Origin: Rhizorhabdus histidinilytica
Lineage (GTDB): Bacteria > Pseudomonadota > Alphaproteobacteria > Sphingomonadales > Sphingomonadaceae
Assembly: GCF_900167915.1 (NCBI RefSeq)
Contig: NZ_FUYM01000004.1
Coordinates: forward strand, 310,001 to 374,000
Direction of reading: 5' to 3'
Length of the DNA: 64,000 nt
Positions 27,200 through 36,542 of this stretch are shown in pieces; position 1 is the stretch's first letter, and every line of letters starts with the position of its first letter. Below the pieces are notes generated by a model. That model was not told where the DNA came from, made no database searches, and saw nothing but the letters and a program-made list of their open reading frames with translations. The translations under genes and the position numbers were made by a program.

Positions 27200-29470
27200 T
27201 CACAGCTTGATGGAGGCCGAAAGGCCATAGGTGCGGGGCTGGCCGTAGATGTTCAGCAACCAGCCGAAATCGGGCAGGTCGTTGACGTAGGTCCGGTAGA
27301 CCGTCTTGGTCAGGTTCTTGCCGAACAACGCCAGCGACCAGCGGTCGTCGGGCCCATTCAGGGCGATGCGCCCGTTGACGATCCAATAGCCCGGCTCGCG
27401 GCTGTTGATCGAGTTGGTGACCTCATAATATTGCGACGAGCGGTAATTGGCGTCGCCCGAGAGGACGACCGACAGGCCGCCGCCGACCGGCTGGATGAAG
27501 CTGCCCTGGACATTGTAGGTCCAGCGCGGCGACTGGATGGTGCGCGCGCCCTTCAGGCTGCGTCCGTTGACCGAGACGTCACTGTCGATCTTCGAGTCGA
27601 GCCAGCCGCCGCCCATGCTCAGCGTGAGCTGTCGGATCGGCCGCCAGGACAGGTCCGCCTCGACGCCATAGCTGGAGATGCCCGCCGCGTTGATCGTCAC
27701 CGGCACCGGCGACGTCGCGCTGTCGACGTTGATGAAGCCGTCGGTGAACGTGTAGTGGAAGACCGATGCGTTGAGCTGGACGGTGCGGTCGGCGAGGCTT
27801 GACTTGAAGCCCGCCTCATAAGCGGTGATCTTCTCGGGCGCGAGCGAGGTCAGGGCCGCCTGTGACGCGGCGAATTCGCCGTTGAACGATCCCGATCGGA
27901 AACCGGTCGAGACATTCGCGTAGATCAGCAGCTTGTCGATCAGGTCCGACGACAGGCGCGGCTTCCACTCGACGCCCGCCTTGAAGGTCGCGTCGTCGTC
28001 CTTGCGGCTGGTGTCGGCCGCCGACAGCCGCGCGACCAGCGCGGTCGGACGGAAGGGCGTCCCGGCCAGCCCGGTCGCCGCGAAGGTGCCGCCGTCGAAC
28101 GACACCCGCTCGCGCGAGTAACGGACGCCGGCGACCAGGCCGAGCGTGTCGGTCAGCGCGACATTGTTGTGGAAGAAGGCGGCGAGCGCGTCGACCTTCT
28201 GGGTGAAGGGGCTGTAATAGCCGGGCGCCGCCCCCGCGCCGATGAACAGGTAATCGCCGTTGCGATAGCTGTCATGCTCGTAATAGCCGCCGACGACATA
28301 GCTCCACGGCCCCGACCCGGTCGACGAGAGGCGGATCTCCTGGCTGATCTGGCGGATGCGGTTGTCATATTGCACGTCGATCGTCCGGACCGGGCTGCCG
28401 TCCGAATCCTCGAGCTGCCGGCGCTGCGCGAACTGATAGCTGGTCAGCGAGGTCAGCATGCTCGCGCCGAAGTCGTGCTCGATCCGCAGGGTCGCGCCCA
28501 GGCTCTTGTTGCGGACCTTGTGGGCCAGGTCATTGGTGGACGTGTAGGGATCGCCATCGCCCGGATAGCCACCGTCGGTGCCGCGCACGCAGCCGGCGGT
28601 GTCGCCGCGCACAGTGCCGTTCAGATAGGGCGCGCAGAACACCGGCGCGCCCGCCGCCACCGAGGCGGGGGTGAAGACGCCGACGCCCTCATAGGGCGGC
28701 AACTCGCCGCGCTGGCGGCCGCCCGAGACCGACAACAGGGCGGTGGTGACCCCGTTGGTCCATTTGAGCTGGCCGCGCAGCGCCCATTTCTTCTCGAAGC
28801 CCTCGCGCCGGCCGAGTGTCAGGTTGCGATAGGTGCCCTTGTTCTGGTCGACCACCATCCCCGACAGCCGCGCCGAGAGCCCGGCGCCGAGCGGACCCGA
28901 GACATAGGCTTCGGCCCGGAGCGTCTCGTAATTGTCATAGCTGATCGTGCCGCCCGCGGCGAGCTCGTCGGTCGGCCCGCGCGTGAAGAAATTGACGGTG
29001 CCGCCGGTGGCGTTGCGCCCGAACAGCGTGCCCTGCGGCCCCTTCAGCGCCTCGACCCGGTCGATGTCGAACAGCAGCAACCCGCTCATGAAATTCTTCG
29101 AGAGATAGACCTCGTCGACGTTCAGTGCGACCGGCGAGTCGAAATTGGCGGAGAACTCGTTGGTGCCGATGCCGCGCACGTTGAACGCCACCTGCCCCGC
29201 GCCGAAATTGGCCTGCACGTTCGGGACCAGCCCGGTCAGGTCGGTGACCGAAGTGACGTTGCGCTGGGCGAGCGCGTCGGCGGAGACCACCGACAGCGCG
29301 ATGCCGACGTCCTGCCCCGACTGCTGACGCTTCTGCGCGGTGACGACGATCTCCTGGATGCCGGCGCCGTCGTCGGCGGCCTCCTGGGCGACGGCGGCCG
29401 ATGCGGTCGCCAGCGCGAGCGCGGCGATGCTGATGCTGGCGGCTGGCCGGAGCTGCGATGTGCCGTTCAT
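27200..29470 (-). CDS. TonB-dependent receptor of the formamidase locus
   Basis: A 756-aa receptor: signal peptide to about residue 28 (ASAAVAQ), TonB-box-like EIVVTAQK, plug with GTNEFSANFDSPVALNVDEVY and RVEALKGPQGTLFGRNATGG, and a barrel ending YGLSASIKL. AAGGGGAAG precedes the ATG. It is clearly a paralogue of the receptor at 43691-45958, sharing the FDSPVA...DEVY plug segment and the YGLSASIK end. It heads a minus-strand run with the LuxR solo and both formamidase subunits. Confidence 0.93.
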   Translation of the reverse strand: MNGTSQLRPAASISIAALALATASAAVAQEAADDGAGIQEIVVTAQKRQQSGQDVGIALSVVSADALAQRNVTSVTDLTGLVPNVQANFGAGQVAFNVRGIGTNEFSANFDSPVALNVDEVYLSKNFMSGLLLFDIDRVEALKGPQGTLFGRNATGGTVNFFTRGPTDELAAGGTISYDNYETLRAEAYVSGPLGAGLSARLSGMVVDQNKGTYRNLTLGRREGFEKKWALRGQLKWTNGVTTALLSVSGGRQRGELPPYEGVGVFTPASVAAGAPVFCAPYLNGTVRGDTAGCVRGTDGGYPGDGDPYTSTNDLAHKVRNKSLGATLRIEHDFGASMLTSLTSYQFAQRRQLEDSDGSPVRTIDVQYDNRIRQISQEIRLSSTGSGPWSYVVGGYYEHDSYRNGDYLFIGAGAAPGYYSPFTQKVDALAAFFHNNVALTDTLGLVAGVRYSRERVSFDGGTFAATGLAGTPFRPTALVARLSAADTSRKDDDATFKAGVEWKPRLSSDLIDKLLIYANVSTGFRSGSFNGEFAASQAALTSLAPEKITAYEAGFKSSLADRTVQLNASVFHYTFTDGFINVDSATSPVPVTINAAGISSYGVEADLSWRPIRQLTLSMGGGWLDSKIDSDVSVNGRSLKGARTIQSPRWTYNVQGSFIQPVGGGLSVVLSGDANYRSSQYYEVTNSINSREPGYWIVNGRIALNGPDDRWSLALFGKNLTKTVYRTYVNDLPDFGWLLNIYGQPRTYGLSASIKL

Positions 29471-29666
29471 GGAGTCTTCCCCTTTGTCGTTGGAACCGGC
29501 ATCCGGACGGCGGGCCTCCCTGACCCCGCCGAACCCGAATGTCGTTGCGCCAATATTGGTGACTCGTTGCGCCGCGCGTCACAATTCACCCGAACCGGTT
29601 GCATTCCGGCCGGTCGGCAGCGTCGATCATAAGGGGGAATCGGTCAGCCGCGCCGGTCGGCGGGGC

Positions 29667-31055
29667 TCAGCACTCGACGACGTTGACCGCAAGGCCGCCG
29701 AGGCTGGTTTCCTTATATTTGGACCGCATGTCGACGCCGGTCTGGCGCATCGTCTCGATCACCGCGTCGAGGCTGACGACATGGCGCCCGTCGCCGTGCA
29801 GCGCCAGATAGGCGGCGTTGATCGCCTTGATCGCGCCCATCGTGTTGCGCTCGATGCACGGCACCTGGACGAGCCCGCCGATCGGATCGCAGGTCAGGCC
29901 CAGATTATGCTCCATGCCGATCTCGGCGGCATTCTCGATCTGCGCATTGCTCGCACCCAAGGCCGCCGCGAGACCCGCCGCCGCCATCGAGCAGGCGACC
30001 CCGACCTCGCCCTGGCACCCCATCTCCGCCGCCGAGATCGAGGCGCGTTTCTTGTAGAGGAAGCCGATCGCCGATGCCGTTAGCAGGAACAGCCGGCTGC
30101 CCGCCGCCGTCGCGCCGGGGACGAACACCTCATAATAGTTGAGCACCGCCGGCAGCACGCCCGCCGCACCATTGGTCGGCGCGGTCACCACCCGGCCGCC
30201 GGCCGCATTCTCCTCGTTGACCGCGAGCGCCCACAGGCTCACCCATTCGAACACCGTCGATGGATCGACGCGCGGGCCCCGCTGGACCAGCGCGTCGTGG
30301 ACCGCCTTGGCGCGGCGGCGGACGTTGAGGCCGCCGGGCAGCACCCCTTCCCCCTTCAGCCCGCGCGCGATGCAGGCGAGCATCGCGGCGCGCACCTTCG
30401 CCAGGAAGGCGTCGGTCTCGCCCGGCGATCGCCATGCCTCCTCGTTCGCGGCGACGACCTCGCCGATCGACAGGCCCGCCGCCTCGCCGATCGCGAGCAG
30501 CTCGGCCGCCGAGGAGAAGGGATGGCGTAGCGCGACGTTGGCGCTGCACACCGGATCGCCCTCGCGCAGGATCGCGCCGCCGCCGATCGAGAAATAGGTC
30601 GCCTGCTCCTCGCCGCCGTCGGCGCGGAAGGCGGTGAAGCGCATCGCATTGGCGTGCCCTGCGAGGAACTTGCCGCGCAGGAACAGCAGGTCGGTCGCCT
30701 CGTCGAACGGGATCGCCGTCCCGCCGTCCAAGGGCAGCGCCTTGTCCGCACGGATTGCCGCCGCCTTGGCCGGAATCTGGTCGGGATCGACCGTCTCCGG
30801 CGTCTCGCCGGCCAGTCCCAGCAGGATCGCGACGTCGGTCGCATGGCCGAGGCCGGTCAGCGCCAGCGATCCGAACAGCTCGCACCGGACGCGGATCACC
30901 GCCCCCGGCGCGACCGCGCGCTCGGCGAAATCCTTCGCCGCCCGCATCGGCCCGACGGTGTGCGAGCTCGACGGCCCGACCCCGATCGTGAACAGGTCGG
31001 TGACGCTGATCGCCTGGTCCGCGACCGGTGCGATGCGCTCGCTCTTGGCAGCCAT
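29667..31055 (-). CDS. sdaA: L-serine ammonia-lyase
   Basis: About 462 aa, single-chain type combining the beta (N-terminal) and alpha (C-terminal) domains. It converts L-serine to pyruvate and ammonia using a [4Fe-4S] cluster. [16 protein letters not shown] is the N-terminal signature. The candidate cluster cysteines lie in [22 protein letters not shown] and [12 protein letters not shown] 31055 is preferred over the preceding GTG. It stands alone, divergent from a TBDR gene. It could feed pyruvate from amino-acid catabolism. Confidence 0.95.
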   Translation of the reverse strand: MAAKSERIAPVADQAISVTDLFTIGVGPSSSHTVGPMRAAKDFAERAVAPGAVIRVRCELFGSLALTGLGHATDVAILLGLAGETPETVDPDQIPAKAAAIRADKALPLDGGTAIPFDEATDLLFLRGKFLAGHANAMRFTAFRADGGEEQATYFSIGGGAILREGDPVCSANVALRHPFSSAAELLAIGEAAGLSIGEVVAANEEAWRSPGETDAFLAKVRAAMLACIARGLKGEGVLPGGLNVRRRAKAVHDALVQRGPRVDPSTVFEWVSLWALAVNEENAAGGRVVTAPTNGAAGVLPAVLNYYEVFVPGATAAGSRLFLLTASAIGFLYKKRASISAAEMGCQGEVGVACSMAAAGLAAALGASNAQIENAAEIGMEHNLGLTCDPIGGLVQVPCIERNTMGAIKAINAAYLALHGDGRHVVSLDAVIETMRQTGVDMRSKYKETSLGGLAVNVVEC

Positions 31056-31258
31056 CACGCGCCCATCCCGAAAAGCACCACGACCATCAGACCCTCGACC
31101 GCTCCAAGATTGCGGCCCAGCCTTTAGCTGCGAACGCGGGCCGGGTCATCTCCGAAGCGCCGCGCCTTATATGCGCTACTTGCAATATATTCTATTTGAA
31201 CATAATCGAACGAACGTGGCCCCAGCGAAAGAGAAGCCACGTCATCAGGGAGGTGGAA

Positions 31259-33502
31259 TTGCACGATCTCGCGCGCGGCCCGAGAGGGGCCGATCGGTTT
31301 CCCGATCCAGGCGAAACGCCGTCATCGAACGGTCTTCGCCTCGGCTCCTCGTCCGTCATGCTGCTTGCCGGCTTCGCCGTGGCGGCGCCCGCCTTCGCGC
31401 AGCAGGCCGGCGAGCAACGCGGCCTCGACGATATCGTCGTCACCGCGCGCCGGGTCGAGGAACGGCTTCAGGTGGCGCCCGTCGCGGTCACCGCGCTGTC
31501 CGCCGCCACCCTCGAACAGCGGCAGGTGAGCAACCTGACCGAGGTGGTGCGCTTCGCCCCGAACGTCCAGTTCAGCACGGCGGCCTCGGGCACCACCGGC
31601 GCCTCCTCGGTCTTCATCCGCGGCATCGGCCAGGCCGACTTCATCACCACGACCGAACCCGGCGTCGGCGTCTATGTCGACGGCGTCTATCTCGCCCGCG
31701 TCACCGGCGCGGCGCTCGACCTCGCCGATGTCGAACGGGTCGAAGTGCTGCGCGGCCCGCAAGGGACGCTCTACGGCCGCAACACCATCGGCGGCGCGGT
31801 CAACGTCGTGACCAAGCGGCCGCGCGACAGGCTGGAGGGCGAGCTGCGCCTGACCGGCGGCAACCAGGGCCGTTTCGAGGGCCGCGCGACGATCAGCGGT
31901 CCGCTCGGCGACGGCGTGTCCGGGCGACTCAGCGTGCTGGGCCGCACCGATTCCGGCTATGGCAGGAATCTGGTGTCGCAGCCCGGCATCAGCAGCCAGA
32001 TGGGCCGCGCCCGCGATCTCGGCGCGCGCGTCCAGCTTCGGATCGAGCCGAGCGACCGCTTCTCCATCGACCTGTCGGGCGACTATCTGCGCCATCGCGG
32101 CACGCCGTCGCCGCACACGCTGGTCGCGTTCCGGAGCTCGCCCACCTCGATCGCCTACAACGCCCTGCCCGGCGTCGTCCCGATCGGTCCGCAATATCTG
32201 AACCCCCGGCCCGATCTCGACGCGGTACAGCTAAGCGCGCCGATGCGCGACACGCTCGACGTCTATGGCGGCGCGCTGACCGCGACCTATGAGCTCGACG
32301 CGGTCACGCTCAAGTCGATCTCGGCCTACCGGCATCAGGACGGCCAGTCCGGCCAGGACTTCGACGGCACGCCGGCCGCCTTCCTCGACCAGCTCGTCGA
32401 CTCCCGCCAATGGCAGTTCAGCCAGGAGCTGCAGGCGAGCGGCAAGGCGCTCGAGGGCCGTCTCGACTGGATCGTCGGCGGCTATTATTTCGAGGAGGAC
32501 GGACGGTTCGACAGCTTCGTCAGCCTGTCGAGCCTGCCCGTCACCATCCTCACCAACAACCATAGCAAGAGCTTGGCCTTCTACGGCCAGGCGAGCTACG
32601 AGATCGTCCCGCGGCTCCGCCTGACCCTGGGCGGGCGCTATACCGACGAGAAGAAGAGCCTCGACGGCATCACCACCCTGTTCGGACCGATCGCGCTGGT
32701 CCCGCCGACCGATCGTTCGGACAAGTTCCGCAATTTCTCGCCGAAGGTCGGCCTCGACTATCGGGTCACCGACGATCTGCTGGTCTACGGCTCGGTCACC
32801 CGCGGCTTCCGCAGCGGCGGCTTCAACGGCCGCCCCTTCTCCCTTGCCGACCTGACCCCGTTCAGCGCGGAAAAGGTCACCTCCTACGAAGCCGGCTTCA
32901 AGTCGGAGCTGTTCGGCCGCTTGCTGCGGTTCAACATGGCCGGCTTCTACAACGACTATAAGGACATCCAGCTCACCGCCGTATCGAGCAGCGGAGGCGC
33001 CTCGATCGTGCTGACCGGCAACGCCGCCTCGGCGGAGATCTACGGTTTCGAGGCCGAGATCGAAGCGCGGCCCGTCCGTATGCTGAAGCTGTTCGGCTCG
33101 GTCGGCTACATGAAGAACGACCTCGTCGAGAAGGCCGGCTTCACCTTCGGCGCGACCGAGCTGCCGACCGCGCCGAAATGGACGTTGTCCTTCGGCGGCC
33201 AGTATGACGTGCCGCTCTCCGATGCCTTCGATCTGTCATTCGGCGCCGACGTCAGCCACACGAGCAGCTTCACGCCGCAGTTCGACCCGTCGCCCGCGGC
33301 GCGGATACCGGCCTATTCGCTGGTTAACGGACGCATCACCCTGGCGAACAAGGACGATCGCTGGTCGCTGATGCTGTTCGTCAAGAACCTGTTCGACAAG
33401 CGCTACCGCACCTATGCGCAGACGATGGGCAGCCAGGATGCGACGACGGCGTGGTTCGGCCCGTCCCGTCGGATCGGCATCCAGGCGGCCCTCGCCTTCT
33501 GA
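31259..33502 (+). CDS. TonB-dependent receptor
   Basis: About 747 aa. The start is put at TTG 31259, because GGGAGGTGG lies just before it; the longer open frame runs through AT-rich promoter DNA. A long basic leader ends in a hydrophobic signal core and AAPAFAQQ. Plug motifs are DDIVVTARRVEERLQ and RVEVLRGPQGTLYGRNTIGG; the barrel ends IGIQAALAF. It converges with the TetR gene of the phospho-lyase operon, with a 13-bp stem-loop between. Substrate unknown. Confidence 0.9.
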   Translation: MHDLARGPRGADRFPDPGETPSSNGLRLGSSSVMLLAGFAVAAPAFAQQAGEQRGLDDIVVTARRVEERLQVAPVAVTALSAATLEQRQVSNLTEVVRFAPNVQFSTAASGTTGASSVFIRGIGQADFITTTEPGVGVYVDGVYLARVTGAALDLADVERVEVLRGPQGTLYGRNTIGGAVNVVTKRPRDRLEGELRLTGGNQGRFEGRATISGPLGDGVSGRLSVLGRTDSGYGRNLVSQPGISSQMGRARDLGARVQLRIEPSDRFSIDLSGDYLRHRGTPSPHTLVAFRSSPTSIAYNALPGVVPIGPQYLNPRPDLDAVQLSAPMRDTLDVYGGALTATYELDAVTLKSISAYRHQDGQSGQDFDGTPAAFLDQLVDSRQWQFSQELQASGKALEGRLDWIVGGYYFEEDGRFDSFVSLSSLPVTILTNNHSKSLAFYGQASYEIVPRLRLTLGGRYTDEKKSLDGITTLFGPIALVPPTDRSDKFRNFSPKVGLDYRVTDDLLVYGSVTRGFRSGGFNGRPFSLADLTPFSAEKVTSYEAGFKSELFGRLLRFNMAGFYNDYKDIQLTAVSSSGGASIVLTGNAASAEIYGFEAEIEARPVRMLKLFGSVGYMKNDLVEKAGFTFGATELPTAPKWTLSFGGQYDVPLSDAFDLSFGADVSHTSSFTPQFDPSPAARIPAYSLVNGRITLANKDDRWSLMLFVKNLFDKRYRTYAQTMGSQDATTAWFGPSRRIGIQAALAF

Positions 33503-33512
33503 CGAGTCCAAG

Positions 33513-33552
33513 GGGCATGGCGCGCGGCATCCCTTGGCTGCGCGCCATGCCC
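33513..33552. terminator. Stem-loop between convergent genes
   Basis: GGGCATGGCGCGC (33513-33525) and GCGCGCCATGCCC (33540-33552) form a perfect 13-bp stem with a 14-base loop, between the TBDR stop and the convergent TetR stop. No T tract is present, so it may act as a processing or transcription barrier rather than a classic terminator. Confidence 0.5.
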
Positions 33553-33568
33553 GACGGATGCGGCCGGC

Positions 33569-34207
33569 CTAATCGCCGGCGCCTTCCCGCCGCGGCAGGT
33601 GGCGGGGAATGTAGAGGCCCAGATAGGCGCAGCTCATCCGCTTCGCCTCTTCGACCATCTCGCGCAGCAGCGCACCGCGCTCGAACAGCGACAGGCCGAA
33701 CATCAGGTCGGCCGCCTCGATCGCGTAGAAGAAGATGCGGCTGCGGTCGGGAAGGTCGGGCAGCACGAAATGCGCATCGATCAGGTTTTCGATCAGCCGG
33801 CTGGTGTCGACGTCGGCCCGGCGGCTGTAGCGCTTGATCGCGGGCGGGGTCTGCGACGAGAGCATGAGCTGCTGCGCGGCGGGATTGTCCTCGAAATAGC
33901 CGGCGGCGCGATCGATCACTATGCCCATCAGCTCTTCCCAGTCGGCGACCTGCGCCACCGGGCGCGCGATCGCCCGCTGGAACTCGCCGTCGAGCAGCGA
34001 GACCAGCTCGACGAACAGCTCGATCGCGTCGGTGTAGAAATGATAGGCCGAGCTCTTCGAGACCTCGGCCCGCGCAGCGATGTCGGCCAGGGTGATCTGG
34101 CTGCTCTCACGCTCCGCCAGAAGCTGGCGGGCGGCGGCGAGCAGCGCCTCGCGCCGCTTGCGCCCGCGCGCCTGCATCGCGACCGGCCGGCCAGCCTCCA
34201 CCGTCAT
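33569..34207 (-). CDS. TetR-family regulator of the phospho-lyase operon
   Basis: A 212-aa protein with an N-terminal HTH (LLAAARQLLAERESSQITLADIAARAEVSKSSAYHFY, about residues 21-60) and a helical ligand domain. Its ATG overlaps the kinase stop (ATGA), making it the last gene of a five-gene operon and probably its autoregulator. A TGGAC/GTCCA inverted repeat in the divergent promoter region at 39043 is a candidate target. Confidence 0.85.
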   Translation of the reverse strand: MTVEAGRPVAMQARGRKRREALLAAARQLLAERESSQITLADIAARAEVSKSSAYHFYTDAIELFVELVSLLDGEFQRAIARPVAQVADWEELMGIVIDRAAGYFEDNPAAQQLMLSSQTPPAIKRYSRRADVDTSRLIENLIDAHFVLPDLPDRSRIFFYAIEAADLMFGLSLFERGALLREMVEEAKRMSCAYLGLYIPRHLPRREGAGD

Positions 34208-35247
34208 GCCGCCGCGCCGGCCCGCGCCCGATCGTCGAGATAGCGCCGGGCGACGAGGCAGGCGCGCTCGATCAGCATCGGCCCCAGCTCCTTCGCCGTC
34301 TGCGTCTCGGACCGGGTCTGCACCCAGCCGAGATAGGTGGTGCTGCGCAGGAACATGAACAGCGGCAGCAGCGCGCCATCGGTCTCGGGCAGCGCGCGGA
34401 CCGAGCGATAGCCCTCGAACAGCGCCCGCTCCATCCGGTCGTAGGCCGGGTGATCGAGGTTGAAGTAGAGCGCCGTCGCGAGGTCGAACATGTGCCAGCC
34501 ATAGCCGCCGTCGTCGAAGTCGATCAGCTTCAGCCGCCCGTCCTCGACCAGCAGATTCTCCGGCACGAAATCGGCATGGATCAGGCCATAATTGTCGGCA
34601 TGCTTACCGAACGCCGCGAGGTCCTCGCGTGCGCTCGCGCGGGCCTGCTGGAGCAGGTCGTGCTGCTCGGCGGTCAGCTGCTCCAGCTCCCAGAAGCGCC
34701 CCCAGAAGGGGTCCGCGCCGATCAGCCCCTCATCGTCCCAGGCATGACGGGTGAAACCCTCGGGAAAGGCCATCGCCTTGACCTGCTCGTGCATCCGCGC
34801 GGCCAGCGCGCCCGCGCCGAAGAACAGCCGCTCCGCGCCGTCCTCGTCGGCTTCCAGCCCCTCTTCCGACGATCCCGCCGGCACGCCGGTCATCCAGCCG
34901 AGCACGTCGACCTGGCGCGGCTCGGGAACGCCGGAGGCGGCGACGGTGGCGAAAATCTCCCCGTCGCTGGTCGGGATGATCGGCGGCACCTCGATCCCGT
35001 CACGGCCCAGCGCCTGCATCCATTGCAACTCGGAGCGCAGCGCGTCGTCGCTGTGATAGGCATGGCGATGGACCCGCACCGCCACCTTGCGGCCATCCGA
35101 GCCAAGCGCCGAGAACACCGCGTTCTCGCGATATTTGATCAGGGTCACCGCGCTATAGTCGCCCGGCCAGCGCTGCAGCGCGACGCGCGCCAGCTCGGTC
35201 AGGCGGACGGCCTGCTCCTCATCGCTCAAACGGTAGAAATCGGACAC
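34204..35247 (-). CDS. APH/HYKK-like small-molecule kinase
   Basis: A 347-aa phosphotransferase from GTG 35247, with AGGGGAG five bases upstream. The catalytic loop LIHADFVPENLLVEDG and metal site LKLIDFDDGGYGWHMFD show the aminoglycoside-phosphotransferase/choline-kinase fold. In animals, a kinase of this fold (HYKK) phosphorylates hydroxylysine, and the product is cleaved by a PLP phospho-lyase of the type encoded immediately upstream. The likely role is phosphorylating an amino alcohol or hydroxy-amino acid. The substrate cannot be read from sequence. Confidence 0.85.
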   Translation of the reverse strand: MSDFYRLSDEEQAVRLTELARVALQRWPGDYSAVTLIKYRENAVFSALGSDGRKVAVRVHRHAYHSDDALRSELQWMQALGRDGIEVPPIIPTSDGEIFATVAASGVPEPRQVDVLGWMTGVPAGSSEEGLEADEDGAERLFFGAGALAARMHEQVKAMAFPEGFTRHAWDDEGLIGADPFWGRFWELEQLTAEQHDLLQQARASAREDLAAFGKHADNYGLIHADFVPENLLVEDGRLKLIDFDDGGYGWHMFDLATALYFNLDHPAYDRMERALFEGYRSVRALPETDGALLPLFMFLRSTTYLGWVQTRSETQTAKELGPMLIERACLVARRYLDDRARAGAAA

Positions 35248-35258
35248 GGTCACTCCCC

Positions 35259-36542
35259 TCACAGCGCCTGCAGCGCATCGTCGAGCGTCGACAACAGGAT
35301 GTCGGCATGCTCCTTCGCGAACACCATCGGCGGCCGCATCTTGAGGATATTGTCGTACCGGCCGATCCGGCTGATCAGCACGCCGCGATCGCGCATCAGG
35401 TTGATCAGCCGCTTGCATTCCGCCGTGGCGGGCGAGCGGTCGGCATCGTCATGGACGAGGTCGAGCCCGAAGAAGAGGCCGCTGCCGCGGACATTGCCGA
35501 CGATCGCATGCTTCTCCTTCAGCCGTTCGAGCCCGGCGCGGACATAGGCGCCCGTCATCCGGGCGTTCTCCAGCAGCTTCTCTCGCTCGAGCACGTCGAG
35601 CACGGCCATGCCCGCCGCCGCCGACACCGGATTGCCGCCGAAGGTGTTGAAGTAATTCGCCACCTTGCCGAATTCGTCGACCAGGTCGGACGAGGTGATC
35701 ACCCCGGCGAGCGGATGGCCATTGCCCATCGGCTTGCCCAGCGTGACGATGTCGGGAACGACGCCGTTGAGCTGGTGGCCCCACATCGCGTCGCCGGTGC
35801 GGCCGAAACCCGCCTGCACCTCATCGCAGATGAACAGCCCGCCCGCCTTGCGGACGATCTCCACCGCCTTGGCGGCGTAGCCGGGCACCAGCTCGGGCAG
35901 GCCTTCATTGGCGAACAGCGTGTCGATCAGCAGCGCCGCGACCTTGATCCCCGCCGCCTGCAGCGAGGCGATCGCCTCCGCCACCTTGGCCGCGAAATGA
36001 TCGGCGAGTTGCTCGTCGCTCATCCCCTGCCGGTCGCGATAGGGATCGGGCACCGGCACCTTGCGGGCATAGGCCGGGAAGGCCTCGGGCACCGGGAAGC
36101 AGGTCGTCAGCTCGGCGACCATCTTCGAATTGCCATGATAGCAGAAGTCGCTGACGATCACGCCCTCGCCGCCGGTACGGAAGCGCGCCATGCGCAGCGC
36201 CAGCTCGTTGGATTCGGTGCCCGAGCAGGTGAAGATCGCGCTGTTCAGCGAGGCGTCGAAGGTCGCCGTCAGCCGCTCGGCATAGCGGACCACGGTCTCG
36301 TGGAGGTAGCGGGTGTGGATGTTGAGGATCCCCGCCTGGGTGGAGATCGCCTCGACGACGTGGGGGTGGCAATGGCCGACGCAGGGGACGTTGTTGTAGA
36401 CGTCCAGATAATCGCGCCCGTCGGCGTCGGTCACCCAGACGCCCTTGCCTTTGACCAGGTGGACGGGGCGCTCATAGAACAGCGGCGCGTTGCGGCCGAG
36501 CACACGCTGGCGCCGTTCCAGCAGTTCTTCGTCAGGAAGCAT
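35259..36542 (-). CDS. Class III PLP enzyme, ETNPPL/PHYKPL-like phospho-lyase
   Basis: A 427-aa class III aminotransferase-fold protein. The PLP lysine is K270 in LGKPMGNGHPLAGV, and the cofactor Asp is D240 in ICDEVQAGFGRTG. GHCHPHVVEA, YLHETVVRYAERLTATF and GKPMGNGHP match ethanolamine-phosphate/phosphohydroxylysine phospho-lyases, which release phosphate and ammonia to give an aldehyde. The kinase next to it would supply the phosphorylated substrate. An ordinary aminotransferase remains possible. It overlaps the permease gene by 11 bp. Confidence 0.87.
   Translation of the reverse strand: MLPDEELLERRQRVLGRNAPLFYERPVHLVKGKGVWVTDADGRDYLDVYNNVPCVGHCHPHVVEAISTQAGILNIHTRYLHETVVRYAERLTATFDASLNSAIFTCSGTESNELALRMARFRTGGEGVIVSDFCYHGNSKMVAELTTCFPVPEAFPAYARKVPVPDPYRDRQGMSDEQLADHFAAKVAEAIASLQAAGIKVAALLIDTLFANEGLPELVPGYAAKAVEIVRKAGGLFICDEVQAGFGRTGDAMWGHQLNGVVPDIVTLGKPMGNGHPLAGVITSSDLVDEFGKVANYFNTFGGNPVSAAAGMAVLDVLEREKLLENARMTGAYVRAGLERLKEKHAIVGNVRGSGLFFGLDLVHDDADRSPATAECKRLINLMRDRGVLISRIGRYDNILKMRPPMVFAKEHADILLSTLDDALQAL

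Noticed and set aside
31028-31258. N-terminal extension of the TBDR at 31259
   Set aside because: It crosses AT-rich promoter DNA and overlaps the sdaA start; GGGAGGTGG sits immediately before TTG 31259.
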